Source of the DNA: Blasia pusilla
Taxonomy: Eukaryota > Marchantiophyta > Marchantiopsida > Blasiales
Length of the DNA: 64,000 bases
Direction of reading: 5' to 3'
NCBI GenBank assembly: GCA_050084515.1
Contig: CM114273.1
Coordinates: 7,440,001-7,504,000 of the forward strand
The notes below the pieces were generated by a model. The model ran no database searches. It saw only the letters and a program-made list of their open reading frames with translations, and was not told where the DNA came from. Positions 45,800 to 57,050 of the stretch are shown piece after piece. Numbering within the stretch: the stretch's first letter is position 1; every line of letters starts with the position of its first letter. Both the position numbers and the translations under genes were made by a program.

Positions 45800-48700
45800 A
45801 TGACGAGGAAAAAAGCTCAAGCAAACAAGTCTGGGAGCTTCACTCTGAAGTCCATTAGGACTCCTGCGTCACCATCTCCAAGGCTTCGTTCGGCAAATGA
45901 GATAAGGCAGCAAGAAATCAAGGAGCGGGAAAGGGAAGCGGAGATGCACAACCAGGAGCTTCTTACGAAACGTGTACAAGAGGCGCTCGATAAACAGAAC
46001 GGAGAGGCTAAGATGTCGCAAGCCTTGAAGAAAAGGGTCGCCGACGAAAAGCGAGAAAAGAAGCGTCTGGACGCGTCGGAAGACTTGCCCATGTTGAGAA
46101 TCTGGGAATGATGAAGGTTGAGCTTGATGAGGTGCTGAGTCGAGGACTTGGTGGAAGGGTATGGACAGAAAGTCTAATTGTCATCGATGGTGCAGGCTTC
46201 AACGGACTAGTGCTTCAATTCTAGATGGTCCTTGGATTGTCTCCCGCCGCCAATGCGTTGGAGCCTTGGAGTGTAGAAGTCCAGCATGCCCGTATCTAGA
46301 GCGCAACGGGCAAGTCAATACGTTGCAATTCCCCCCCAAGAATGGAGAAACTCCATACGAGGTCGGTGCCACCATACCGCCGGGAGGCCATCGATGTCCT
46401 CATTGTCAATCATCCCCCTTCTGCGTTGGAGCGTGTCCTGCATACATATTTTCATTGTCCACGACTTGGGCTCCATGTTAGAGTACACAAGGCTGGCAGT
46501 TCATGTTGGCTCCCACACTCATCCTGTGACTGATGCAATTTAGAGACACATCAAGGAGGATGTGGCGAAGAAAGTTTCCGAGGTCTACAGAAATTCTCCG
46601 GGTTCAAAGCCCGGAGTGATCAAGCTCACAACGGCATCACAAATTTGTGAAAAATCGCTTGGAATCCCTAGATAGGGCGAGATCGTGGCGGCTGAGGAGA
46701 AACAACTCTGGGAAAATCTCGCCTTTCTCGCTGATCCTGAATGCTTCCGGAATTTGCTGCGTCAAATACGGGTTCTGGATGGAAAGACGGCCAAAATGGA
46801 TGCCATCGCCATAATCAAGGCCAACTCCAGATTTCCATTCATTCAGAGATGGCACTTCATGGGCCAAGGAGGCGAGGGATCCAGGGTCTTCAAAATGTCA
46901 ACCACAGGTCCGTCGAGTGGCCTCGATCTTATAGATCGAATGAGGGAAGGGGAAGATCTTTATGGCAGCTGGGTAAGCTTTGATATTTGCTATAGAGTGC
47001 TGAACGGATGGTTGACAATGGGTACTCACGTTTATGACCATGTGGAGAAGGGACTCAAAACTATATTTTTCTGTGAAGTAAAGGCAGAAGACGTTGGAAG
47101 TGTGAAGATGTGCTTGTTATTCTTATTGGAGGTGGTGAAGGAAAACAAAAGGCCACCTCCGGAAATTTATGGGTTCATGGAGGACAATGCACAACCTGGG
47201 TGGATTGCTATGCGGGAAGTGTTCTGGGGTGGAGAGGTTCAACCGGAGAGGGAAACGTCGGATGCTTTCCATTGGCAACAGTCTGTGACCCGGTACACCA
47301 AATCTTGCATCAAGGAGAATAAGAGGACAGAGCATGTCACTCTACTCCAACGCTGCAAGGACAAAAAAACCTTGAAACAGGCCATGGAATGCCAGGAAGA
47401 ACTTCATGGATGGTGGAGGAAGCATACGATTGAGGGGAAGTACAAAGAGTTGTGCTCTTGGTTGAGTTGGTGGACTGTACGTATGAGACAATGGGGAAAC
47501 TTCATGCGGTAGGTGAGTTCACTATTTTATCTTGTCAAGCTCACGCTGAGAATTGTTTGTAAAGTTGTAGCTCAGGTTGAGAAGCGTGGGAACTATAGGG
47601 ATTTCAAACCGAAGAAACCAAGCAAGCTGTCGGATGCGACGGGTTGCCCGAGTGTGCAACCCGACGGAAACCGACAGGTTGCATCCAGAATTTTGATGCA
47701 ACCCGTAGACAAGTATGCAAGTCGCATGTATACAAGGCCTGCAAATAGTTTGACCCGTATGGGTTTCGGATGACTTGCACTTGGATCTTCCAGAGTGGCC
47801 ACAGGTTCTTGCAACCCGTCTGAATCCGACGGGTTGCAGTAGGTGGGTTTAGGGTTGCAACACGTCGGGACCCGATGGGTCGCAGAGTCGTTCATGGGAT
47901 GCCTCAGCCTTGCAACCTATCTGGTTCCGACAGGTAGCTTATATCTTTGACTCATGAGTTATTTTTGTTCCCTTCTAACATTGCCGTCGTTGCAGGGATT
48001 GAGCATTCATGAAAATGCCCTTTGCCCCAACACAAGTGGAGCAGAAAGTGTTCATTCCTCCTGGAGGTCGTCACAAGCATGCCAACAAATTTCACTTGTG
48101 GAGGCATGCCAACAAGACCAGGCAAGAGCAATGCTATAGTCTGCAGCATCCCATATCTTCCTCACAAAAGGCATAACAAAAGGAAGGGGGCCGTCGATCT
48201 ACGAGCTCTATGTCGTATGGCCGTGAGATCGGTGATGAAAAAATGTATGTGGAAGCCTTCAACCGGTCGTTAGCTGGAGCTCCCCTCGAGCAAGACGTAC
48301 ACATTGGTGGGGATATTCGTGGGCGGGTTTCAAGACGTCCCATACAGATGGTGGTAGAGCAGTCCGAGCGAGACTCGTGGAGACCAGATAAGCATCTTGA
48401 CTTCAGGCAGGTGAAGAGGTAGCATCGAGGAACGAATCCGGTGATTGATTTGGATGAGGAAATTACGTCGCCGAGGTATTCGGGGACCCGGGACCCGTCC
48501 CAAATCCGTGATGGAGACCCTTCTCCAAAATCAGTGAATGTCTTATTTCAAAAGCCCTCCGTTGTTGGAAGTTCGCAACATCCGGTCACTCGGGTGGTTC
48601 AACAATATGGGATATCGGTAATGGAGGTGGATTGCAACCTAAAACGGTGGCATATATCTCGGAGCAACCCAGGACGTGGACCCACCTGCAGGGCAGAATC

Positions 48701-49496
48701 TGATGGCATTAGGAGAGCATGCGGCACTTTCCTAAATAAGAATTGTACAAGGACTAGACGACCACTGCCTGGGTTTTGGGGACTCAAAACCTTTGATCGT
48801 TTCACGAGGACCAGGGATCAATTGAAGTACTTCTTCTGCCCAAATGAATCTTGCGCTTTCCGGAAGTCTTATCCTGCTGCCATTGGAGCTCCGGGGAATA
48901 CCCGCACGATTTGGCCCATTGCCGCAGGTACGAATTGCACTCAAGACAAAGTGGACAATCTTACAAGTGCCGGTTTCAGACTCGTAGACGGGGGAAGTTC
49001 GGAGCATTTTCTCATTATAGAGACCTTTGCATTTCGTATTCAACCCAAGATTGATGTCAACATGTACCCGGAGAAGGTGGATGATCTCAATCCATTATTT
49101 CTGTTTGAGTCTAGAAATGGGGTGAAGAGAAACAGAATGTGTAGGCCAACGGTGGAGAGAGCAAAGCAAATTGCATCAACTCGGGAGGAAAAAATGGAGA
49201 TCATCGCCACGAAAGATATCTTGAGTGGCAATGGAATAGGAAGGATGTATTGGGTCAGGAACAACACTGTAAATTCAAGTGTCACATGGGTGTATGTGGT
49301 GCACATATGTTGCTTTCCCACATGTTCATGTGATGACTTTGTCCAAAGAGAGACAAGTGGCAAAAGGTATTTCCCTTGTAAGCACATGTATTATGTGTTG
49401 CTGGTAGTTTTAAGAGAGTTGGAGGTAGGAGTAGGAATCCACCAACCAATTCTGTCCCTCAAAGAAGTGCAAAGTATTTTAAACAAACCACTTTGA
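45800..49496 (+). pseudogene. Element C transposase with SWIM finger (near complete, dead)
   Basis: Exon 1 starts at the ATG at 45800 and encodes the basic, coiled-coil N-terminus that B uses for the methyltransferase-like gene (NEIRQQEIKEREREAEMHNQ). Exon 2 (about 46160-47513) holds GRVWTESLIVIDGAG, the Cys-rich CPHCQSSPFCVGACP, RLAVHVGSHTHPVTDAI, VFKMSTTGPSSGLDLIDRMR, SWVSFDICYRV (candidate first Asp), IYGFMEDNAQPGWIAM (candidate second Asp) and TSDAFHWQQSVTRYTK. It ends at CGG-TAG|GTGAGT, where B has CAG. Exon 3 (47997-49496) is basic, then runs unbroken from 48441 to the SWIM motif CSCDDFVQRETSGKRYFPCKH and ends LNKPL. Stops near 46225 and 48420 and frame changes in exon 3 kill it. MULE-like or KDZ-like; I cannot choose. 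Confidence 0.68.
47514..47996 (+). repeat. Transposase intron 2 of element C with palindromes
   Basis: Opens GTGAGTTCAC and closes TCGTTGCAG|GGATTG. Six palindromes lie at about 47625, 47655, 47695, 47812, 47850 and 47910. The 3' part (from 47844) is where element A resumes after its internal deletion. Confidence 0.75.
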
Positions 49497-49899
49497 GGAT
49501 GCAAAATGAGGTTTTAGATTGTACTTTCATTTTTCAAGAACCTTCACGTTTAGCTTGAACTCTATTCAGCCCAGGGCAAATGGTAGATTTTTTCCAGACC
49601 TTGGATGGAAAAAGTGATTGGTTCCACACTTATGATTCCACTAATCTTTCAGTTTTGTATATTTTCCGCAATTTGCAACCGGTCGGACTCAGATGGGTTG
49701 CCAAAATATGGAAGAGAAAAAAAAAATTGTGGGACTACTTAATAACTGAGCAAAAAAGTGCAAAACAATTCACACAAAAAGTTTCCTCTCTTCAACCCAA
49801 CGGAAACTCTCTTCAAAATAAAGTATCTATTTCGGTTGAAGGTAGTTTCCTCTCTCCTCTCTCCTCTCTCCTCTCTTCCTCTCCTCTTACCGCACCTCC

Positions 49900-50389
49900 A
49901 CAATCTCACACCATAGCTCTCAAAGGTGTGCACTCTCTCTTATGTCCAACCAAACCCATTCTCCTAATGAGAGGCTTGGGTTACACTCACAAGGCAAGGG
50001 ACCATAACTCCGCCGCCTCATGCCAAGAGGTTCAACAAAGAGAGAATGAGCTCTCAAGCTCTCTCTCCTTGGGATATATACCCCTCCCCTCTCCCAAGCT
50101 CTCTCCATGGTAACCTATTCTCCCAAGTCACCTCCTTGGCTCTTGACCTCATGTAGGAGGTCAAGGGCTACTTACCAAAAATAGAAAGTCGATCATATAC
50201 TCAAAGTGGTACTTACCTAAAATAATAAGTTTCTCAATATGGCTCCAAATGAGCCAAAACGAAGGGGAAACCTGCTCTCTCAGGTTTCCCGGGGCCTCAG
50301 CAGGTCATCCTCGACCTCCTAGGCCTGTCCTCTACTACTCTTGAAGACGCTCTACTAGATCTCACCGATCTATCCTAAAGGACGTGACA
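49900..50389 (-). repeat. Retro-2 5' LTR, outer part
   Basis: This continues the LTR after element C and matches 6027-6436, with one extra segment (about 50241-50325, containing CTCCAAATGAGCCAAAA) that Retro-1 lacks but the 60.5-61.0 kb copy has. It ends at GGACGTGACA, giving TGTCACGTCC at the minus-strand start. Confidence 0.78.
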
Positions 50390-50710
50390 ATTCAGATCTC
50401 AAAAAATACTGCACAATCAAACACCATTGTGCCCTCCTTACATTCACTTCTTGATTGATTTTCCTCTTGCCCAACATTCATCCAATTTGGTCTAGAATCA
50501 AGCACACCTCACTCAAAATCAGCAACAAAGTGCCCACGCACTTGCTGACTTGCCCACACTCAATCAAGTCACGATTGACACTGATTTCCTCACCTAAATT
50601 GTCTCAGGAACTCCGTCCCTACAATTTGATCCTCAATTGCTCCACTCTTGAGCAACTCCACCAAGATTGAGAAGCCAGTGTATCTTAACCATGACAACAA
50701 CTTCATATGA

Positions 50711-52760
50711 ATGTTTGAGAACGGTGAATGGAGTGTTAAGAATGGTCCTATCCGATTGGGACTTCTTGAGGATGATGGGGAAATGTTCTCTTGCTTTGAA
50801 GAAGCTTCAATAATCTGCAAGGGTTCTTCACTTTGTTGTCTATTTGAGCTTACAACACTCCTCCTCAACTTACTACATTGTGGATTTAAATTTTTGGCTC
50901 CACTCATAGAAGAGCTCTTATATGAGTTACGTTACGTAAGACTTTTTTTGAAAAGAATTCTTACATCATTTCTTCTTTCTTGATATCACTTTCTATTTGG
51001 AATCTAATCATGAGTTCTACATGTTTGGTGCTCTTATGTTGTAGAAAATCAGAATTCCTAATTTTCCTGTTGATAATGATATCATTAATAGTGCATTGCT
51101 CGAACTTCATTATTATTTGCAAGATCAAGGAAAGAGATTGTTTAATTTTCTAGATATTATGCCTCATGCTAACTTCCAAAATCTCCACTCATATTCATAT
51201 TTAGAGTAACAAGATCTATTATATGATACAAAGAATTATAAGAACAAGTGCAATTGGAATCCGGAGAAGCAAGTTTGAATGAAAGTCAACGTGTGATTTT
51301 GGATGCTATCCATAATGAGCTTGATCAAATCTGCCAAAATGCTCCACCATCTCCAAAAATATTCTTCATTGATGATCCACATGGAACAACAAAGACTTTT
51401 TTTGTACACGCTTCTACTTGCGAGTGTGTGGAGTGCAAGAGGGGTATCGATTTTGTCGTGGCATCATTTGGAACAAGCTGCTTCATTGTTGGACAGAGGA
51501 CGGATGACACATTCATGCTTCAAGATTCCGATCAATCGTTATTAGACATCTACTTGCAAATAAATATTTCTTACATTGAATATCCATGGACGTGAATTTT
51601 TTTTTTCTAATACATGTATCATTGCACTTTTCTTCCACTTAGTATCCAATTGTATGATATCATTGTAATACCTCTAAGTATAAAAAGTTAAAATGTTTTT
51701 CCTATATTATTTGTAATTTAATCATAAATTATGGTGCAACGCACCTAATACGTGTCGTAATGCTCGTTATATGGGACGAAACTCCTATGACTCATCATCA
51801 TGTATTTGAGTTAGTAAATCGCACTTTACAAAGTATTATGGGAGTGATCTTTGATGATTTACGAAAAATACCGTTCGTTGGACAATTGATCATATTTGGT
51901 GGAGACTTTCGTCAAGTCTTGCTTGTTGTTTGTCATGGGAATCGCCCACAAATCACCCAACCTACTATAAGAAGTTTTTGTTTTATAATCTTATGTTAAG
52001 GTGATGAAGTTAACAATAAACAGGAGAGTTGAAAGGTTGGAAGGTCATATATATACGTGCTCAACAAAAGTCTTTTATTGATTGATTGTTGAAGATGGGA
52101 GAAGGTTGTGTACCTTTGCACTCTCATTTGGAAGAAGGTTTTTTACAATTGTCATCTAAAATGATTACTAATAGTTATAAGATATATGATCTTATTAATC
52201 CCATTTATGAAAATTCTCCTAGAAGATTTCATGATGTTGATTTCTTGAGATATATGGCTATTTTGACACGGAGAAATAGAGATTTTCACTATATTAATAT
52301 AAATATCATGGCTTCATTTCTTGGAGAGGTAATACTTTCTTCTTGCATATTTTCCAAAAGGATATTTTTGAGATCTGCACAATCATAGAGTATCATTTCT
52401 TCTCATCAATTATAAATATGTTTTGCATAAGAGCATATTTATCTCAACATCAACTCCATTCCAAATGAGGGCATGAGTCATATATATCCCACTGAATTTT
52501 GGAACACATGTTTACCTTCTAAACTACCTCCACATCATTTGTGTGTGAAGATTGGGGCACCAATCTTGCTCTTACGAAACATGATTGATTAAGAAACACA
52601 AGGAAATGGGACAATGTAGGTAATTCGTGGATTCATGCCAAAATCATCACAAAGAAGAATATTGGAGATCGAGTTTTTACCGTACTTATTCCATTGATTG
52701 CATGTGTCTTTGATTTGCCATTTGATGTAGGTAAATTTCAATTTCCTATTAGTCAACTTT
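50711..52760 (+). pseudogene. Helitron PIF1-like helicase remnant
   Basis: In several frames I read the upstream helicase-region segment RLGLLEDDGEMFSCFEEAS, the Walker A region IFFIDDPHGTTKTFF (normally GPGGTGKT), the Walker B region MLVIWDETPMTHHHVFE, and LIIFGGDFRQVL (the GGDFRQ motif). The C-terminal helicase part reads MAILTRRNRDFHYININI, YPTEFWNTCLPSKLPPHH and KIGAPILLLRN. Frame changes, stops and degenerate Walker A show long inactivity. It belonged to the Rep/helicase protein that drives rolling-circle transposition. Confidence 0.82.
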
Positions 52761-53018
52761 TGCTATAATTATTAATTAATCTCAGATCAAATTCTTGAAA
52801 AGACTCAAATTTACTTACTTATTCTTGTATAAATGATACCTAGCATTATCTAGAATAAGGAAAAGAAACCATGCACTAAACGACGAACATTCAAATGAGA
52901 CATATGGTTACATGCGAAACACAATATTTAAAGAGATGATTGATTGAAATAAAAAAATCCAATATTATCACGAAAACACACTTTTTAAATATTTTATTCT
53001 TTATATGAAAGGTTTATT

Positions 53019-53046
53019 CCCGTGCATCGCACGGGAGCTTTACTAG
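53019..53046 (+). terminator. Helitron 3' hairpin and CTAG terminus
   Basis: A seven-base stem with ATC loop stands eight bases before CTAG. In Helitrons this acts as the end-of-strand-transfer signal. Confidence 0.85.
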
Positions 53047-54599
53047 TTTATAAATAAATATCAGGATACCGATACCGTCAAACTAAAGTTCATCGGAAAA
53101 GTCAAAGCGAAAAGCGATGAAGTTTTGTACTCCTTTGACCAAGTTCCAGCATTTATTCGGCGGTGAGGGTGCGGCAAAGTGCGTGCGTAGATCAACGTCA
53201 ACCCCGGGCCAACCGGGGTTACGTGTTGAGGGTTGACCTGGCAGGTTGAAATTTTGAACTCCCGGTTGCAGTTCTGCATCACCGGCTGGAAATATGGGGT
53301 GTTGTACCAATAGCGAACCGGTATTGCGGAAACTCCGAAACTTACCGTCTGCCCTTACAAACACCGGGAGAAACGAACCGGACCCTGGCGCAGATCCCCA
53401 CGATTCTTGAGGGTAGCGATGAGAGTTCGCACTGACCTTTCGACAACGCAGTGGAAAACGGTGTGGACAATCATGAGCATTGTATGGATGGAAAACCCAT
53501 TGTTGGTCATTCCAGATTCTCTCAGATTCTTCGAGACTATGCGAGGAGAAATCCGCCACTTTTCACTTCGTGGGTTGCTAGACGTGCGATGAGTATTCGG
53601 TAACTCTCGGAAGAAAGTTGGTCTGGGAAGTTGGGTCAAGACTCCGGGAAACCGACGGAGAACTGGAGGCCAATTTGAACAGGTCTATGAAACCCAGATG
53701 GATGCATGCTCCTCGCCTAGTAGTATGATTCTACTCACCTTTTTTTCTTCTAGTTGAGTGCGAGGTGGGGGCAGGAACCGGCCTTCCTGGCTTTTGCGTG
53801 AGGGTGGGTGCATGTTGAGCATCAAAGCGCTTTATCATCGTGATTTAACAAAGAGTGCGATTGTCATGTGAGTTTGTGATGAAGCTGCTGTAGTACCGCA
53901 GTATATCCCGGTATACCCAAACCCTTCGCTTAAATCCGCAGGGCGTCCTCTAGACACCGATGTGTTGATCTATTGGCGCAGTTCACAGCGCCAGGAGACG
54001 AGGGTACGTTAAGAAGGGCAGATCCAGGACGCTTGGCTAGTCCACCACCACAGTCGTTTTTCCTGCGTTTTCTGATTCTACGGCGGAGCAGTTCTCTCCA
54101 CTTCTTTCCCACCCTTGAATAAAGCTGTGAATTCCGTGTCCTCGGGATACTTCCGTCCTCGTACTTTCTCCTATCTTCGTATGTCTGGACGGCCGATCGT
54201 GACTTCGTGGAGAAAGGTCGGGAATCCGTTGTGCAGAATTGGCCTGGCAGCCTGACGGTCTGACTGGGGTTCAATTTGTGTTTTACCGGTAATTGAATCC
54301 ACGGGAGGCCTCCGAGTTGCCTGCCATATACACAATTCTGATGGTATGGGGGGAAGGGATGGTGGATGGTTTAACGACTGCGTGTGGGGAAACACAGGGA
54401 TCTAGCGTCGGCTCTCGCGCTCCAATTGAGTCGATGCGAGAGGCCTGCGGGCAATTGGCTGTGATACAGTAGTGAATTGTGTGTTTTGATCAACCAGAAC
54501 TCGTCGTGGTCGCGCGGCGTGGGTGGATTGGGGAGTAGGGTCTGGAAACTGGGGGCGATTTGGTTGTACTGAGGAGGTGGCTTAGTGGCAAATGCGCTG
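53047..54599 (+). promoter_or_regulatory. Upstream region of the fucosyltransferase gene
   Basis: This is ordinary-looking sequence with base composition like the gene that follows. It should contain its promoter and 5' UTR, but I found no convincing TATA box. A 158-residue frame on the minus strand (53083-53559) starts MADFSSHSLEESERIWNDQQ and has no recognisable domain or relative in the window. I do not call it a gene. An in-frame TGA at 54570 excludes a longer protein. Confidence 0.4.
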
Positions 54600-56333
54600 A
54601 TGGTCGTCGATATGGTGGTGTACACGCCCACTCTCATCAAGCCAACGCGATTGTGCAGCTACCGACCAGGAATTGTCTCCTCAATCCTCTGTATAATTTT
54701 CGTGGTGTATTTCGTAACCGTTCTCTTCACCCCCAAGGTTCCGGCCTTCATAGCGCCCACCAGCTCTTACGATGATTTGTCCGTGGGCGCCCCAAGCGCA
54801 GTGTTGTTTGCAACCCCGGTGCTAAAGCTCATCAGTGACCTGAGGCAGGCGACTCAAACAGCCGAAGGTGGAGGATTGCCTTTCCCTTACACTGCCAAAG
54901 AAAGACAGAAGTGGACGAAGGAGTACCCTTGCCGAGGGCGGGCGGAGCTGCCCCTTCTTTACGCCTCAAGGCACGTCAGAGATTTGGAACCGAATTTGGA
55001 ATGGCGGGCGGTTCTGGACGAGTATTCCAAACTCCATCGCGCTTGCATCAACAAGATTGGCAATCTCACAGAGTACTTCCTCTCCGGGAGCACAGTTCCA
55101 GGGTGCAAATTTATCACAGGAGAGTCGCTTTTCGGTCTCGGTAATAAAATTACCTTCTCAGCATCGTTGGTCTTGTATGCAATTTTGACGCAGAGAGTGG
55201 TGCTGTTCCCTAAGTGGTCTGCTTCAATACCTGCGGTAATGTGCGAGCCTTTTGAAGGGTCGTCTTGGGAACTTCCTTTGGAGCTGGAGTTTCTGAACAA
55301 GCGTCCTCAAAAGGAATTCATAAACGATCTCAAGACGTCGAACACCACAGAGCGATTCCTGGCGTTGGTAGATGAGGAGAAAGCGAGATGGAGTGACTCC
55401 AGTCTGAAGAAGATGGCTCAAAAGGTGTATTACACGGAAGTGGACGATGGATGGCATCCCGTGGATAGATTTTTCTGCGATGCCGAGCAGGAGATTATCT
55501 CCCAAGTCAGGTGGATGTCCATGGCTGGCTGTCTCTATTTCATGCCGAAGATTTTTGCTATTCCCATGTTCCGTCACACTCTGGAGGCGCTCTTCCCCGA
55601 CCGCATGGCTCTCACTCACGTGCTCAGATCCGTTTTCATTCCATACGACGCGGCATGGGATCGAATCGACAGACTCTACGATATGCACATGGAGAAAGCG
55701 GACCGACGGGTCAGTGTTCAAGTGAGGTATCGCAACGGCGCTTCTGAGCACTCTCAGCTGAGTACCTACGTGAACGAGCACATCACCAGGTGTTTGCTGG
55801 AGAATCGCATTCTTCCCAACATTTCCGAGGCTTACTCCGACGAATTGGCGTTCTCCAGGCCCACGCCGCCTCGAATCATCAAAGTGCTGATCACGTCTCT
55901 CCATATGGATTTCCACGACCAACTCCAAGAGATGTACCTCCGCCATCAGACTGTTACCGGGGAAAGCGTAGGATTGTTCCAACCCACTCACGACGATGAT
56001 CAGCAATGGGGTTTGGAGCCGGACACTCAAGCTTTGGTAGAAATGCTCCTCCTCAGTCTCTCGGATACTTTGCTCGTCACTCCGCTGTCCACATTCGGGG
56101 GTGTGGCCCAGGCTTACGGAGCTCTCACGCCTTGGATCATCGAGCAAAACGACGGAAACGGATCCTGCGTTCGCGCTCAGTCCGTGGACATGTGTTACCA
56201 GGGGGCCTCCTTGAAGTACTCCTGTCCTCACGACCAAGCTTTGCACGGTAGATCAATCCCTCGGACCGTAGCTTATATTCGGCCGTGCTTAGCAGTCGAT
56301 TCCAAGACGGGTGTACAGCTTATAACTGGGTGA
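54600..56333 (+). CDS. GT37-family fucosyltransferase (xyloglucan/cell-wall FUT type)
   Basis: This is an intact, intronless 577-residue gene, about the usual length for plant FUT1-like proteins (roughly 500-600). Such enzymes sit in the Golgi and transfer fucose from GDP-fucose to cell-wall glycans such as xyloglucan or arabinogalactan proteins. It has a short N-terminal tail, a single membrane anchor (residues about 25-44, IVSSILCIIFVVYFVTVLF), then a lumenal domain. GT37 features are ITGESLFGLGNKITFSASLV and LFPKW near 180-210, the donor-site motif VSVQVRYRNGASEH (about 369-382), LLVTPLSTFGGVAQAYGALT (about 488-507) and the Cys-rich C-terminus CVRAQSVDMCYQGASLKYSC. The start is the ATG at 54600; the frame extends 15 bases upstream without an ATG to a TGA. 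Acceptor specificity cannot be told from sequence. Confidence 0.88.
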   Translation: MVVDMVVYTPTLIKPTRLCSYRPGIVSSILCIIFVVYFVTVLFTPKVPAFIAPTSSYDDLSVGAPSAVLFATPVLKLISDLRQATQTAEGGGLPFPYTAKERQKWTKEYPCRGRAELPLLYASRHVRDLEPNLEWRAVLDEYSKLHRACINKIGNLTEYFLSGSTVPGCKFITGESLFGLGNKITFSASLVLYAILTQRVVLFPKWSASIPAVMCEPFEGSSWELPLELEFLNKRPQKEFINDLKTSNTTERFLALVDEEKARWSDSSLKKMAQKVYYTEVDDGWHPVDRFFCDAEQEIISQVRWMSMAGCLYFMPKIFAIPMFRHTLEALFPDRMALTHVLRSVFIPYDAAWDRIDRLYDMHMEKADRRVSVQVRYRNGASEHSQLSTYVNEHITRCLLENRILPNISEAYSDELAFSRPTPPRIIKVLITSLHMDFHDQLQEMYLRHQTVTGESVGLFQPTHDDDQQWGLEPDTQALVEMLLLSLSDTLLVTPLSTFGGVAQAYGALTPWIIEQNDGNGSCVRAQSVDMCYQGASLKYSCPHDQALHGRSIPRTVAYIRPCLAVDSKTGVQLITG

Positions 56334-57050
56334 GATTGTGCACTTGAAATCAGTCCCTTCAGTCTCAAAAGGAGTAATTCGTTTCAGGAGATCGGTGACG
56401 AGTGCGAGGATCTCCGAGATTCCGACTGCGGGTAATTTCAGTGGTCGCACGATCCTTCTGGTGTTCGTTGGAGAAGAATGAGCAGTTCCGCGTCGAGTGG
56501 AATTTTCGGTGAATGTACATTAACAACTGTTTTGAAGCTAGAATTCAACAGATTGAGGTAACTCACGACGCGTTTCTCGGCACAGAGCGTGTCGTGCGGC
56601 CTGGTCCGCTTCTAGGATAGACAGCCGCACAATTGGCAGCTGGTCGTGATCCGGCTCACATTTCTTTTGGTAGTATAACATCAAATCCGGCAGTTTCTGC
56701 TCTGCTCTTATGTTGCTTCATACAAGTCTACCACCACTTCCGCCGCGGCGATTGGGCAGCAACCGTGTACGGAGAATTCAGTCGAAAATTTGCAGAGGAT
56801 CCGGACGGTGGATAGATATCAATAATACCAAAGTCACTGTGGCTGATCTTAATAAGGAATACTCTAGTCTTAAAATTTTGAAGGAAACACCGGTAGTCAT
56901 GCATGATCTCAGCGCAAGCATAGTCGGCACCAATGGCATCGACACTGGTGCCTGCCCCCTTACAAATTTGATTCGGACTTCCAGATTCCGTCCTGGGATT
57001 TCATGCACAGAAAATAAATGTAAATGTGTTCCAGAAATAATGCTTCAACC
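56334..57050 (+). other. 3' flank of the fucosyltransferase gene
   Basis: Likely 3' UTR and downstream DNA. A possible polyadenylation signal (AAATAAATG, about 57010) is far from the stop. A 132-residue frame at 56710-57108 shows no domain and is not called. Confidence 0.35.

Larger units (their letters stand above)
37199..49899 (+). mobile_element. Element C: 12.7 kb transposon with two divergent genes
   Basis: This is a full-length copy inserted in the Retro-2 LTR, bounded by an 8-9 bp target duplication. The left end is GGGGGCTGGTATTCTGG. The right end, read inward, is GGAGGTGCGGTAAGAGG. Both lead into GAGGAGAGGAAGAGAGGA tracts, so the ends are inverted but imperfect. It contains the ParB/methyltransferase-like gene on the minus strand (39184-43936) and the transposase gene on the plus strand (45800-49496). 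A solo LTR sits between them. The left end has an extra 53 bp: a second copy of the terminal sequence plus a 30-bp piece of Retro-2 sequence. Confidence 0.88.
50390..53046 (+). mobile_element. Decayed Helitron
   Basis: The 3' end is diagnostic: CCCGTGC and GCACGGG form a hairpin at 53019-53035, followed by AGCTTTA and CTAG (53043-53046), with the next host base T. Inside are remains of a Helitron helicase. The 5' end, which should be TC after a host A, could not be fixed; anything between 50390 and about 50700 is possible. No Rep (HUH) domain was recognised. Confidence 0.8.

Noticed and set aside
51000-53000. tRNA or other RNA genes in the AT-rich part
   Set aside because: No cloverleaf with A and B boxes could be read; the transcript-like pieces belong to the Helitron helicase.
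53083-53559. 158-residue frame on the minus strand as a gene
   Set aside because: No domain, no ATG context or homologue seen, and it lies in the likely promoter region of the fucosyltransferase.
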